Below the pieces are notes generated by a model that had not been told where the DNA came from, did no database searches, and saw nothing but the letters and a program-made list of their open reading frames with translations. From contig NC_091663.1 of assembly GCF_042453785.1 (NCBI RefSeq), forward strand, positions 37,283,001 through 37,347,000: 64,000 nt of DNA. Reading direction: 5' to 3'. The position numbers and the translations under genes were made by a program. This DNA is from Malus domestica. Taxonomy: Eukaryota > Streptophyta > Magnoliopsida > Rosales > Rosaceae. This document shows positions 44,896 through 55,369 of the stretch, one piece after another. Within the stretch, counting starts at the first letter, position 1, and every line of letters starts with the position of its first letter.

Positions 44896-45099
44896 GTTGT
44901 TAATTATTGGGACCATCTTGAGCTTCCAAATTAGCTTCCAGACCATTAGGTCAATCTGGTGAGAAGTGTGGGATGAAGAGGTGATATCAAGCATATTATC
45001 ATCCATAGCCCACCAATAACCACTCTTAACAGAGTAGCCCCCATCTTTATTCCAAGGCCACACAAGCCTATTTTATTCCAAGGCCACACAGCCCTTATC

Positions 45100-45200
45100 A
45101 GGTATATAGCTTAACCCTATGCCTTTCACATTATATTGATCATTTTCTAGACAAGAAAAAAGATCCATCGATCGCTTTAATTTAGGGTTTACAACAAAAA
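45100..45200 (+). promoter_or_regulatory. Core promoter of the membrane-protein gene
   Basis: GGTATATAGC (45101-45110) is a plausible TATA box 93 bp before the ATG. The leader ends AACAAAAAATGG, a good plant start context. The LINE border lies only about 10 bp upstream of the TATA, so native upstream control sequences have been pushed 4 kb away. Confidence 0.45.
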
Positions 45201-46103
45201 ATGGGTCGGCAGTACAATTCGGAACAAAGTGCTAAGAAGCTCTTGACCAATTCAACTATCTTCCTAAAACAACCTTTCCATATTCTCACACTCACCCTCC
45301 TCAGTTTATTGCTTCCCCTCTCATTCCTCCTCCTATCCAGGCTATCTTGCGCCAACTGTCTCTTAAGCTTAAGCTTCCCCACTCTCATCATTCCTCCTCC
45401 TGAGCCCTCCAACTACGATTCATCATGCATCTTCTATATCTTCCTCAATGCTGCTACCCCTTTTCTCTATCTTCTTGTTTCCATCATCACCATAGCCGCC
45501 TTTATCCACTGCATAACAAGAAAAATCATCATCATAACCGAGTTGAGTCCCATTTTCCGTCCCCGTTTGAACACTGCTTGGATATTCCTGTGCACATTGC
45601 AAGTCTGCGTCGGTTTGGGAATCAAAGGTAGCATCGACGCTGAGGTAGATGGGTGCGCTACTTTTGGCGGTGTTGTTGATGGCAAAATATGTTTGTCGAG
45701 CAGAAAAATATTTTTCCTAGGGTTGCATGAGACAATGCTTCATTGGTGTAGGGTTGTGGTGAAGCCGGTGATGGATGACACGATTTTCGGTGGCGCTAGA
45801 GAGGAAAGGTGGGTTGAGAGGGTGGCAATAGCTGCCGGCTTTGGTTGTTTGTGGTGGTGGAGGTTGAGGGACGAGGTTGAGTCTTTGGTTGTTGTGGCTA
45901 TAGCTAAAAGAGAGCTGGCAATGGGCTTAGGAATGGCTGACTTTGTTGGTTGGTGGCTATATTACCTCACTGTGGCTATTGGTATGGTTAGGGTGGTAAA
46001 GGGTCTTATGTGGTTTTCCATGGTTTTGTTATGTAGAAGGACAGAAGCCAAACTTTGTAACGATTGCGGAGAAGATCATGGTCGCCAAGACAACAAGGTC
46101 TAA
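45201..46103 (+). CDS. Multi-pass membrane protein of unknown function (300 aa)
   Basis: A single open exon from ATG 45201 to TAA 46103. Hydrophobic segments lie at about 27-48 (HILTLTLLSLLLPLSFLLLS), 77-104 (CIFYIFLNAATPFLYLLVSI), 124-142 (TAWIFLCTLQVCVGLGIKG), about 205-217 and 247-282 (WWLYYLTVAIGMVRVVKGLM), so four to five membrane helices are likely. The hydrophilic C-terminus ends in CNDCGEDHGRQDNKV. I recognise it only as an uncharacterised plant membrane-protein type and give no function. It is intact while its paralogue at 29.8 kb is truncated. The alternative is a not-yet-decayed pseudogene, because its GRAS neighbour is truncated and the upstream DNA is a LINE. Confidence 0.6.
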   Translation: MGRQYNSEQSAKKLLTNSTIFLKQPFHILTLTLLSLLLPLSFLLLSRLSCANCLLSLSFPTLIIPPPEPSNYDSSCIFYIFLNAATPFLYLLVSIITIAAFIHCITRKIIIITELSPIFRPRLNTAWIFLCTLQVCVGLGIKGSIDAEVDGCATFGGVVDGKICLSSRKIFFLGLHETMLHWCRVVVKPVMDDTIFGGAREERWVERVAIAAGFGCLWWWRLRDEVESLVVVAIAKRELAMGLGMADFVGWWLYYLTVAIGMVRVVKGLMWFSMVLLCRRTEAKLCNDCGEDHGRQDNKV

Positions 46104-46291
46104 ATCTCAGTCTCATCTGATTAATTGACTATCGAACACAAAACCTCAGGTGCATGAATAAATTTTCTGAACCATTTGAGCTATAGATCCCTTCTCTTCG
46201 TTTCATACTTAATTTTGTATTGTTGGATAGTTGTTCCAAAATTGTAATTTCATTTTTCTTTTCTTTGGATGAACTTGTACCCTATTTTTAT

Positions 46292-46433
46292 GGGAACTTT
46301 AACGAAAAGCACCCGGTACTGTTCACTTTAACGAAAAACCACATTTTTACACTAAAAAGTCAATCATGGTACTATTCATTTTACCCTTTATTATGATAAC
46401 TCAAAATTTTCAAGCAATTTTCATTAGTTTTCC
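46292..46433 (+). mobile_element. Small MITE (family GGAACTTTAAC), copy 2
   Basis: 142 bp flanked by the 9-bp duplication TATTTTTAT (46283-46291, 46434-46442). Starts GGGAACTTTAACGAAAA and ends TTTTCATTAGTTTTCC, imperfect inverted ends. The paralogous site near 30730 (CTCTATTTTTAAAGCC) is empty. Confidence 0.85.
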
Positions 46434-46577
46434 TATTTTTATAGCCATCGTACAACAACTGTATCTTAATTATTTAATTGCATTATTCTTGGCAAGACGT
46501 GCATTATATATTATATCAATCAAATAATGAAGATCAACATAGTTGGTATCTTGTTACTGCTCCCTTTATAATGTTAA

Positions 46578-46584
46578 AAAAATA

Positions 46585-46617
<33 letters not shown>
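46578..46617. repeat. AAT microsatellite
   Basis: Uninterrupted AAT repeats for about 35 bp, absent from the paralogous site near 30885. Confidence 0.85.
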
Positions 46618-46621
<4 letters not shown>

Positions 46622-47135
46622 AAAATAAAAAAATTTGGTGCATTAAGTTGAGACTACGAGAAGCACCGTATATATGGTCAAGCTAAATGGTATCTTCTCA
46701 AGTTAAATGGTATATATCTTCATGTGTCTGAGTTTGTCTTTTAACTCTCTGTACTCATCCAAGCCAGTCCACATCTTCTTCCTTTAATTAATCCTTTAAT
46801 TTTGTGCAGAATATTTTGATTAAATATGGTAATTAGCAGTGACGTTTGTTTAATTTTTAGCTCAAATAGAGGATTAAATGGTTTTTATTTGGACAAGTTT
46901 TTGGCGTTTCATGGCTGCTGGCTTTGTTGACAATATCGGAATTATGTCACTATCGTGGTTGCATTCCTTGCCTTAAACTGTGCTTTATTATTCATGCGTG
47001 TGATCGTTGTTATCAACCAAACATACAAACTGATATAGATTTATATGAATCCGAATAATCCTACTGTCTCACTTGAGGTTCACTTGAACTCTGAGAAAAT
47101 ATTTGGTGAATTTGTTTGTTCATATATAATCCGGC

Positions 47136-47204
47136 ATGGCGAATGCATTCTTCTCCTTCACACCCTTTGATATTGGAGTCCTCGGCGGCGGCAGTGGTTT
47201 GTAG
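47136..47204 (+). pseudogene. GRAS gene 5' stub, copy B
   Basis: ATG 47136 reads MANAFFSFTPFDIGVLGGGS in the uninterrupted frame, then GL and a stop at the junction. Without the extra T of copy A, this stub shows the ancestral N-terminus. Everything downstream is lost and replaced at about 47205 by the inverted F-box sequence. Confidence 0.8.
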
Positions 47205-47379
47205 CTATTATCAAAGTACATCTTTCTGGATTTTTCAGAGGTGCTCAATTTTCACGCCTCTCTTGTCGGTGGTATCGTTGTCGTAAAATTGCGATGAGTA
47301 AATAATCAACGGGTTTTTTCGTCCAACCAATTTCCATGAATAAAAGAGGGCGAGAAGAGTTGGTTTCAATGGAGCGTTG

Positions 47380-47838
47380 TGTTAGAATAACTCAAAGACA
47401 TCAAAACCTAGATCAGTCTCTTCCTATGAACCGAATTGAATCAAGTGATCAAATCACAACATTAACAAGGATGAAAACAAAATATCGACAGAACATAAAA
47501 GAATACTAACCTGCAGACATGCTGCTTGATGAAGAAGCCATCGCAGCACTTACACAACCCTTCTCCTCTCTGCAAATCTCAATGCTTTCCCAAGAATAGG
47601 TTATTGGTGCAAAGATGAGAGCGTTAATTTGTGAGAGCAGTGGCTTATGTATATATACTAAGCATATCGATTGCCCTATTACAATCCAATAAGGACTATG
47701 AGTTCTATCCATGTGCAAATACAAGAGTTCTCAATATCCTAATCACAATAGGATTACTCCAGCCAACATGACTAAGACTTCATTTATGATAATGTTAATT
47801 ATCCCAAAATATGTAAGAATCATACTCATACTCTAACA
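47380..47838 (-). repeat. Copia 3' LTR
   Basis: 459 bp bounded by TGTTAGA and TCTAACA. It is preceded on the element's strand by the polypurine tract AAGTGGGAGAA (47839-47849). Confidence 0.95.
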
Positions 47839-48165
47839 TTCTCCCACTTGAGTATGATTCTTCACAACAGATAATTATCTCAAATGTATCAAAAAGGTGA
47901 TCACACAAGTCTTTTATCAATTACACTAGTGCACAGTACATCCAGCTTACACAAACCAAAACAATGAATTTGTAATCTCCTTTGTAACACAGAATACAAA
48001 ATCATCTTACAAATCACAATGTCCAATTTATGCTTATAGCAATGCATCTCAATACAGGAGTAAACCTAAAACGTATACTCCCACTCACATAGCCCAAAAT
48101 CAATATCAAAATATCATTCAGTGAACTGTTAACTCAAAATCATTCACTAAAGAGTGAACAACACA

Positions 48166-48611
48166 GTTATGACACATTCAATAGCTTTATCAGTACCAAA
48201 AATGATTCATAAGCTTTTATTGAATCGAAAAACTATTCTCTAGAACAATTAATCACATAAATATCTGGAAAAATTGCGCTGAATATAAACATAACAAACT
48301 GCAAACAAAACAAACAAGAAAACTAACTAAAACACTTAGCTTCCAGAAAACTTTTGCAGAAAACCTCCCCTTTGAAAAGCATTCTACTGTTATGACACAT
48401 TCAATAGCTTTATCAGTACCAAAAATGATTCATAAGCTTTTATTGAATCGAAAAACTATTCTCTAGAACAATTAATCACAGAAATATCTGGAAAAATTGC
48501 GCTGAATAAAAACATAACAAACTGTAAACAAAACAAACAAGAAAACTAACTAAAACACTTAGCTTCCAGAAAACTTTTGCAGAAACGCTCCCCTTTGAAA
48601 AGCATTCTACT
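48166..48611. repeat. 223-bp tandem duplication in the Copia 3' non-coding region
   Basis: The block starting GTTATGACACATTCAATAGC occurs at 48166 and 48389 with few differences, between the end of pol and the polypurine tract. Confidence 0.9.
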
Positions 48612-48655
48612 GTCATTTTCCAATAGCTCTAACATATTGTTGAATACAACAACAA

Positions 48656-51600
48656 TTACTCCCACTTTTCAAAAGCTTCCAATACTCCCATCCGAGTTAC
48701 ATGAGTCTTGAAAATTCCATTTGGCAATGCCTTTGTTAAAGGATCGGCAATCATCAAATCAGTAGTTAAAAGTTCCACCACTATTGCACCTTGCTTAACT
48801 TTCTCTCTGACTTTCAAGAATTTCACATCCATTAACCTCGAGGTTGAAGTCCTTTTGTTGTTCTTTGAGAAGAACACTGCAGAATTATTGTCACAGAACA
48901 TCTTCACTGGTCTCTGTATTGAGTCTACAATCTTCAACTCACTGACAAAATTCTTAAGCCAGATTGCCTGTTTCATGCCTTCAAAGCATGCCACAAACTC
49001 TGCTTCCATAGTAGAGGTAGAGATCATAGTTTGCTTGACACTTCTCCATGAAATAGCACCTTCATTAAACATGAAAACATAGCCACCAGTTGATTTTCTT
49101 TCATCCAGATCACCAGCCAAATCATAATCGGTATAACCAACTACTTCCAGTTCATTTGCTCCACCATAAACTAACATGAAGCTTTTTGTTCTCTGTAAAT
49201 ACCTTAATGCCTTCTTAGCAGCCATCCAATGTGATTCACCTGAATTAGATTGAAATCTGCCCAGCAAGCCAACAATGAAAGCAAGATCCGGCCTAGTACA
49301 TATGTTGGCATACATTAAACTGCCCACCAGAGAAGCATACGGTTTTGAACTCATTTTTCTCTTCTCCAACTCGGATTTAGGACATTGATCTCGAGTGAAT
49401 TTGTTTCCTTTATTCACAGGTACATCAGCACCGTTACAATCTTCCATATTGAACCGAATCAAAACTCTCTCAATATATCCCTTTTGTGATAGCACCAGAA
49501 ACTTCTTTGCTCTGTCTCTGATTATCTCAATCCCTAGGACATAATGAGCCTCCCCCAAGCCTTTCATCTCGAAGTTAGAACTGAGCATAGTCTTGGTTTC
49601 ATGCAGCAATTGCAAATTAGAACTAGCTCTCAAAATGTCATCCACATATAGTACCAGAAATATGAATTTGGTACCTTTGAACTTGGAGTATATGCAGTCA
49701 TTAAGCTTGTTCTCAGTAAACCCGTGTGCAGTCACAACTTTATCAAATTTAATATACCATTGTCTAGAAGCTTGTTTAAGTCCATAGATTGACTTATTAA
49801 GCTTGCAGACCAAACTATCCTTCCCTCTTTTAATGAATCCAGGTGGCTGCTTCATATGAATAGTTTCTTCTAATTCACCATTGAGGAAAGCTGTTTTTAC
49901 ATCCATTTGATGTAATTCAAGATCAAAATAGGCTGTTAATGCCATGATAATCCGCATAGAGTCCTTTGAAGAAACTGGGGAAAAAGTGTCACTAAAATCA
50001 ACCTCTTCCTTTTGTGTAAAGCCCTTTGCTACCAGCCGAGCCTTGTACCTTTCAATTCTACCTTGAGCATCTCTCTTGGTTTTGTAAACCCACTTGCAAC
50101 CTATTGGTTTAGTTTTAGAATCAGATTCCACCAAAGTCCAAACATTGTTCTTGGACATGGATTCTAATTCTTCTTCCATAGCCTTCTTCCATAATACAGC
50201 TTGTTGACTTGTCATTGCCTGAGAATAGGTCAGTGGATCATCAATATCTCCTAGATCAAACTCATTCTCTTGGAGGTATACATAGTCATTTGAAAAAACC
50301 GGTTTTTTCACTCTTGTTGAGTATCTCACAAGTTGCTGCACAGGTTGATGATTGAGTTCTTGAATTTCTTCAGTCACAGATTCAAGATTATCCTCAGCAA
50401 CAGGCTGCAACTCATTTTCAGTCATCTCAGTGTCTTCATTTCTAATTGTAGATGGTGTGTTTGAGAAAATTGGAATATGCAGACAGTCATTTATTGCAGC
50501 ATCATTAGTTGTTTGGTCAATTTCTTCAAATACAAAAGTTTCAGCTACCATATCTGCAACATCTTGGTCTTCAATGAACACAGCATTATGAGTATCTTGA
50601 ATCCGTGAATGAGCCTGTGGACAATAGAATTTATAGCCCTTGGATTTCTCAGAATATCCAATAAAGTAACAAGTTGTGGTTCTGGCATCTAACTTCCTTT
50701 CATTCGGATTATAAAATCGGCCCTCAGACTTGCATCCCCATACATGGAAATGCCCAAAGCTAGGCCTTCTACCTATCCAAACTTCAAAAGGTGTTCCTTT
50801 CACAGATTTAGTGGGCACTCGATTCAAAATATAGTTGGCAGTCTTGAGTGCTTCACCCCAGAGAAAACTAGGCAGTTTTGATCTTGAAATCATACTTCGA
50901 ACCATCCCAATTAAAGTTCTATTTCTTCTTTCTGAAACACCATTTTGTTGTGGTGTCCCTGGTGTAGTATACTGCGCCACAATGCCTTGTTACTGGAGAT
51001 ATATTGCAAAAGGGCCCTTCTGTTGTCCAGCTTCAGTGTACCTGCCAAAATACTCTCCCCATCTATCTGATCTAACAATTTTGATTTGTCTATTCAACTG
51101 CATCTCAACTTCAGTCTTAAAGATTTTAAAACAGTCAAGTATGGCTGATTTTTCACTAATGAGAAAAGTAGAACCATACCTAGAGAAATCATCAATGAAA
51201 TTCACAAAATAGCTATTCCCACATATGGTTTTAACAGGAAAAGGACCACAAACATCAGTATGCACAATCTCAAGAAGGTTTTGACTCATTTTTGCTTCAA
51301 AATTTATGATATTTGTTAACTTTCCTTTCATACAATCAACACACTCTTTTGCATTTTTGAAATCAAGTGCAGGAAACAAGTTTGCCTTGGCTAATTGTAA
51401 AACTCTTTCTTTTGAAATGTGACCTAGTCTTTTATGCCATAAACTATATGAAGACTCTGATTCATGCATTCGTTTAGCAGTAGTACTCAAAACAAGTGAT
51501 GGTTTTTCAAATATGTAGTCTATCTCCCACAATTCATCATGCAAAATAGCTGTCCAAAGTAAGGAATTTATTTTGTTTTTCTGAAAAAATTTTATGCATG

Positions 51601-52786
51601 AATCATCACAAAGAAAACCGAAACCTTGTTTGACCAATTTTGATGCAGAAATCAAACTTCTTCTCATATCTGGTACATAAAGAACATCTTTCAAATGAAG
51701 AACAAAACCTGATTTCATTTTAAGTTTCACAACCCCAATTGCTTCAACACCTACTTTTGTCCCATTCCCCACAAAAACATTGTAGGAGTCTTTATAAGTT
51801 TGTTTTTGTTTTTCAAATCCATGCAGTGTGTTTGTAATGTGAACTGAACATCTTGTGTCAAACCACCAAGAATTAGCAGGAATTTCAATCAAATTTGATT
51901 CTACACAAACATAGACATTAGTTATTCCTTTACTCCTTAGCCAATCCTTGAATGTTTCACAATCCTTTCTATAATGACCCTTGAGTTTGCAGTGATGACA
52001 TCTCACTTTAGTCACATCTTTCACATTATGTTTGTTAGATTTAGAGGGTTTTGAGTATTTTGCAGATTTAGCAGACTTATCGGCATGATTAGAGAATTTA
52101 GATGCCTTACCAGAAGCAATAGTGGTCTCCTAATTTCCAGCATGCACTAGGTTCACATCTTCTGTTTCTTTCATTTTCTTTTGCCTCTGCCGAGTTTCCT
52201 CTTGCACACATTGAGCAATTAACTCATCCACAGTCCAAGTCTTGTCTTGAGTGTTGTATGACACTTTCAATTGGCTATACTTCACTGGAAGAGCTTGCAG
52301 TATCATAAAAACCAGTTGTTTCTCACCGATGTTGACCTCCATGTAATTGAGTTTCTCTGCTGCATCCGACATCTTCATGATGTGATCTCTAATGGATGCA
52401 TTACCTTCAATTTTGTAGGTTGTCAAGATAGACATATATTGACTGATCTCTGCCTTTTCATATTCTTTAAACTTATTCTCAATGGCCTGAAGATAATCAA
52501 TAGCAAGATCATGCTTCTTGATTCCCCCTCTTACAGTATCTGTCATCCCACTTTCAAGGATGGATAAAGCAATTTTGTTGGCCCTAGTCCACCTTTCAAA
52601 CTCAGCCTTCTCTGTCTTGGTACTTTTGTCGGTCAATGGTGATGGTCTAGGCGTATCTAATGCTATATCAAACTCATTAAGAGTAAGCAATAGGCCAATT
52701 TCACGCCTCCATCTTTTGTAGTTACTACCCCCAGTGAGAATAGGAACACTAGCAAGGTTGAGAGTCTTTAGAGGCACTGCAGACAT
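48656..52786 (-). other. Copia gag-pol coding region (fossil)
   Basis: Parts in order on the minus strand: gag at about 52.8-52.1 kb; zinc knuckle CHHCKLKGHYRKDC near 52.0 kb; protease region near 51.8 kb; pre-integrase HKRLGHIS near 51.45 kb; integrase core about 51.3-50.8 kb; reverse transcriptase about 50.1-49.5 kb with YVDDI; RNase H region ending near 48.8 kb. The order gag, protease, integrase, RT, RNase H identifies Copia. Most of the region is open, with two or three breaks overall. Confidence 0.9.
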
Positions 52787-53452
52787 GTCAAAATGAAATC
52801 ACAAAAAAGAACTAAAAGTTCCTGATTTCAGTCTACAATTACTAAGCACATCACTGTAATGAATCAATTTAGTCATATATACAGACTTTTCAATGAATTC
52901 GAAAAGCATATATAGATCAAAACAACCCTACAGTGATGAACACGTTGTATTCTGCAGATTCACAACTCATGGTGTTTTCCAATTCCAACAGATCAAAACA
53001 ATAAACGAAATAAATCAGTTAATCTCTGTAGAATAATCATGCATAAATTCAAAATTTCAGTTTTGAACTACTATTGAATAAATTAGAGAACACTATATTC
53101 TTCACTAATCAATCTCAAGGATCGAATAACTCTTGTCAAGAATTACCTTAAATGCACGATCCAAGAGATCACGCAGCGGAATGTAAAAGTTGAAACATGA
53201 ATCCAAAAGAGATGTGTTTCCTAGATTATCACTTGGATCTGATTCGAAAAACCGATAAGTCGGATGCAAACCCAAGTGTTGTGTGAAGAATTCCTTTCTT
53301 TACAGAATACCAACGGTCAAAATGCCTTTTTTTTTTTTTTTTAACTGAGTCCAAAAACGACGTCGTTTATTATATAGAAAAGCCAACGCAAATTAGTTCC
53401 TCAATTGCAGTTCGTGTTCTGTCCAATTGAATTTAATCACAAGATTTATTTT

Positions 53453-53465
53453 GGCTCTGATACCA
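53453..53465 (-). other. Copia primer-binding site
   Basis: TGGTATCAGAGCC on the minus strand is complementary to the 3' end of plant initiator tRNA-Met. It lies two bases inside the 5' LTR. Confidence 0.95.
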
Positions 53466-53467
53466 CA

Positions 53468-53926
53468 TGTTAGAATAACTCAAAGACATCAAAACCTAGA
53501 TTAGTCTCTTCCTATGAACCGAATTGAATCAAGTGATCAAATCACAACATTAACAAGGATGAAAACAAAATATCGACAGAACATAAAAGAATACTAACCT
53601 GCAGACATGCTGCTTGATGAAGAAGCCATCGCAGCACTTACACAACCCTTCTCCTCTCTGCAAATCTCAATGCTTTCCCCAGAATAGGTTATTGGTGCAA
53701 AGATGAGAGCGTTAATTTGTGAGAGCAGTGGCTTATGTATATATACTAAGCATATTGATTGCCCTATTACAATCCAATAAGGACTATGAGTTCTATCCAT
53801 GTGCAAATACAAGAGTTCTCAATATCCTAATCACAATAGGATTACTCCAGCTAACATGACTAAGACTTCTTTTATGATAATGTTAATTATCCCAAAATAT
53901 ATAAGAATCATACTCATACTCTAACA
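53468..53926 (-). repeat. Copia 5' LTR
   Basis: 459 bp, the same ends as the partner LTR and about 98.7% identical to it. A CGTTG target duplication follows at 53927-53931, matching 47375-47379. Confidence 0.95.
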
Positions 53927-54138
53927 CGTTGAAGATGGGATTTGATGAAGTGATGGTCATGAATGATAGCATTCCAAGCTTTGGAGACGCACAAACATCG
54001 TAGCAAATCCTCAGGGGAAGCTGTAAAAGGGTTTCAAAGATTAACTCTAGTGGAAAGTCTGACATGGCTGTAACTTGGAAGCCTCTCAGTATAGGGTTTT
54101 TAGGGTTAACAAGTCACTTGTGCATTTAGGGTTTAGGG

Positions 54139-54718
54139 CAGGGCCGTCCATGAGATTTTGGGGACTATGTGCGAAATTTATAAAAATGCCCCTCCTTAAG
54201 ATAATTTTTTTTTTTTAAAGGTAGAACAATCTATTGACACTAGAAAGCAATCATTTCAATCAAAACAAAGTTTAGCACTTATTGATTGCAAGTTTAAAAA
54301 TGTCATTATTAATAAGTAAAAAGAGTTACAAACATAACATTCACTAAATAATAAAAAGCAGTTCAATCTTTAACAACCAAATATAAAAAAAAAAAAAAAA
54401 AAACTTCAAAACTCTAACTTTAAAGTTTCAATTGAATATATAACATTATTATAAATAAAATTGAAAAAAAAAACCCTTTTTAAGGTGTTCACCTTATTAT
54501 TAGCACTCAAAATATCTCATTGTACTCTAAATTTTTATATTTAGAAAGGAAAAAGTTTACGCTTATAAGGAGTGCACTATGATATTTTAAAGTGCTAATA
54601 AAAGTAATTTTTAAATACAGATTATATATAAATATTAGATGACAAAATTTTTGGGGAACCCTTCAAATTTGGGGCCCTGTTCGATCGCACATTTCGCTCC
54701 CCCTCAACGCCCCTTTCG
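54139..54718. mobile_element. hAT-type element (580 bp) upstream of F-box copy C
   Basis: Flanked by the 8-bp duplication GTTTAGGG (54131-54138, 54719-54726). The left end is CAGGGCCGTCC; the right end (CTCAACGCCCCTTTCG) is a decayed counterpart. AT-rich interior with no ORF. The paralogous site at about 28997 lacks it. Confidence 0.8.
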
Positions 54719-54972
54719 GTTTAGGGTGAAGTGCACACGACGACCCAGTTTTGGATGAAGTAGCCAAATATCCGAAAGCCAAAACGTGAAAATAGCTTAA
54801 CAGAAATAATAACAGAAAATTTGGGGCCCTATTCGACCGCACATTTCGCTCCCCCTCAACGCCCCATTCGGTTTAGGGTGAAGTGCACACGACGACCCAG
54901 TTTTGGACGAAGTAGCCAAATATCCGAAAGCCAAAACGTGAAAATAGCTCAACAGAAATAATAATAAAAAAG
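54669..54972. repeat. 152-bp tandem duplication spanning the hAT end and flanking DNA
   Basis: TTGGGGCCCT followed by about 140 bp repeats at 54669 and 54821 with few changes. The unit contains the right hAT end and the host sequence ahead of the tRNA copy, so the duplication followed the hAT insertion. Confidence 0.9.
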
Positions 54973-54992
54973 TGGGCAATTGTAACAACAAA

Positions 54993-55064
54993 CTCGTTGT
55001 AGTATAATGGTAAGTATTCCCGCTAGTCACGCGAGTGACCCGAGTTCGATCCCCGGCAATGGCG
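54993..55064 (+). pseudogene. Decayed tRNA-Asp copy
   Basis: Aligns over 72 nt with the intact tRNA-Asp at 29112-29183. The GTC anticodon is kept, but the first acceptor base is C instead of G, the anticodon stem has a mismatch (CCCGC/GCGAG) and the T and acceptor stems carry further mismatches. It is unlikely to give a functional tRNA. It lies in the duplicated block. Confidence 0.8.
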
Positions 55065-55082
55065 ATACTTACGTTTCTTTTT

Positions 55083-55250
55083 TTGTTTACAAGTAATTTA
55101 ACACTTTCCCACATGAATATAATATAAGGAACTTTAACGAAAATCTCTCGGTACTATTCACTTCTTTTTTTGTTTACAAGTAATTTAACACTTTCCCACA
55201 TGAATATAATATAAGGAACTTTAACGAAAATCTCTCGGTACTATTCACTT
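55083..55250. repeat. 87-bp tandem duplication including the start of a MITE
   Basis: ACAAGTAATTTAACACTTTC recurs with an 87-bp period (55089 and 55176), carrying the first about 35 bp of the GGAACTTTAAC MITE. The first MITE start is therefore an incomplete duplicate. Confidence 0.85.
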
Positions 55251-55369
55251 TAACAAAAAAACCACATTTTTACGCTAAAAAGTCAATTATAGTACTATTT
55301 ACTTTACCCTTTATTTTGTCCTTATCGTTAAAACTTAAAATTTTCAAACATTTTTTATTAGTTTTCCTT
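55215..55369 (+). mobile_element. Small MITE (family GGAACTTTAAC), copy 3
   Basis: 155 bp flanked by ATAATATAA on both sides (55206-55214, 55370-55378). It starts GGAACTTTAACGAAAA and ends AGTTTTCCTT. The 9-bp duplication again suggests a Mutator-type source. Confidence 0.85.

Larger units (their letters stand above)
40998..45090 (-). mobile_element. 5'-truncated LINE with two nested DNA transposons
   Basis: Read on the minus strand, the LINE relic begins near 45090 with a zf-RVT region (WPWNKDGGYSVKSGYWWAMD, then WKLIWKLKMVPIIN). It is interrupted by a MITE (44123-44895) and a hAT element (42119-44102) and continues with PTKLNLFRRHIIPNPICPFC and CPWVQYVWFG. An RNase H-like domain follows (VNVDGAWTTSF, VIIESDSKSVFNVI, SSNQAAHFAAKL), to the stop at 41237. 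The 3' end is at about 40998 (TTTACCAAAAAAT). Endonuclease and most of the reverse transcriptase are missing. The last ORF of 254 codons is intact. The right border carries a small ATTCCAAGGCCACACA duplication, so the exact 5' end is uncertain. Confidence 0.85.
47380..53926 (-). mobile_element. Copia LTR retrotransposon, nearly complete (6.5 kb fossil)
   Basis: Two 459-bp LTRs (53468-53926 is 5', 47380-47838 is 3'), a 5-bp target duplication CGTTG, a tRNA-Met primer site and a polypurine tract are all present, with gag and pol regions in Copia order between them. By eye the LTRs differ at about six of 459 positions (1.3%). That places insertion at about 0.5-1.5 million years with commonly used plant rates. 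The coding region looks almost whole, with only two or three breaks. The Copia lineage is not resolved. It sits in F-box copy C. Confidence 0.95.
47205..54065 (-). pseudogene. F-box pseudogene copy C, interrupted by the Copia element
   Basis: The two host parts are 47205-47379 and 53932-54065, separated by the Copia insertion with its CGTTG duplication. The 5' part starts MSDFPLELIFETLLQLP at 54065 and has the same early one-base frameshift as copy A (LPLRICYDVCASP). The 3' end corresponding to 28236-28615 of copy A is missing at the GRAS junction. Confidence 0.85.

Noticed and set aside
48656-52786. Large minus-strand ORFs as host genes
   Set aside because: Their order and motifs (zinc knuckle, integrase, YVDD reverse transcriptase, RNase H) and the flanking LTRs show a Copia element.
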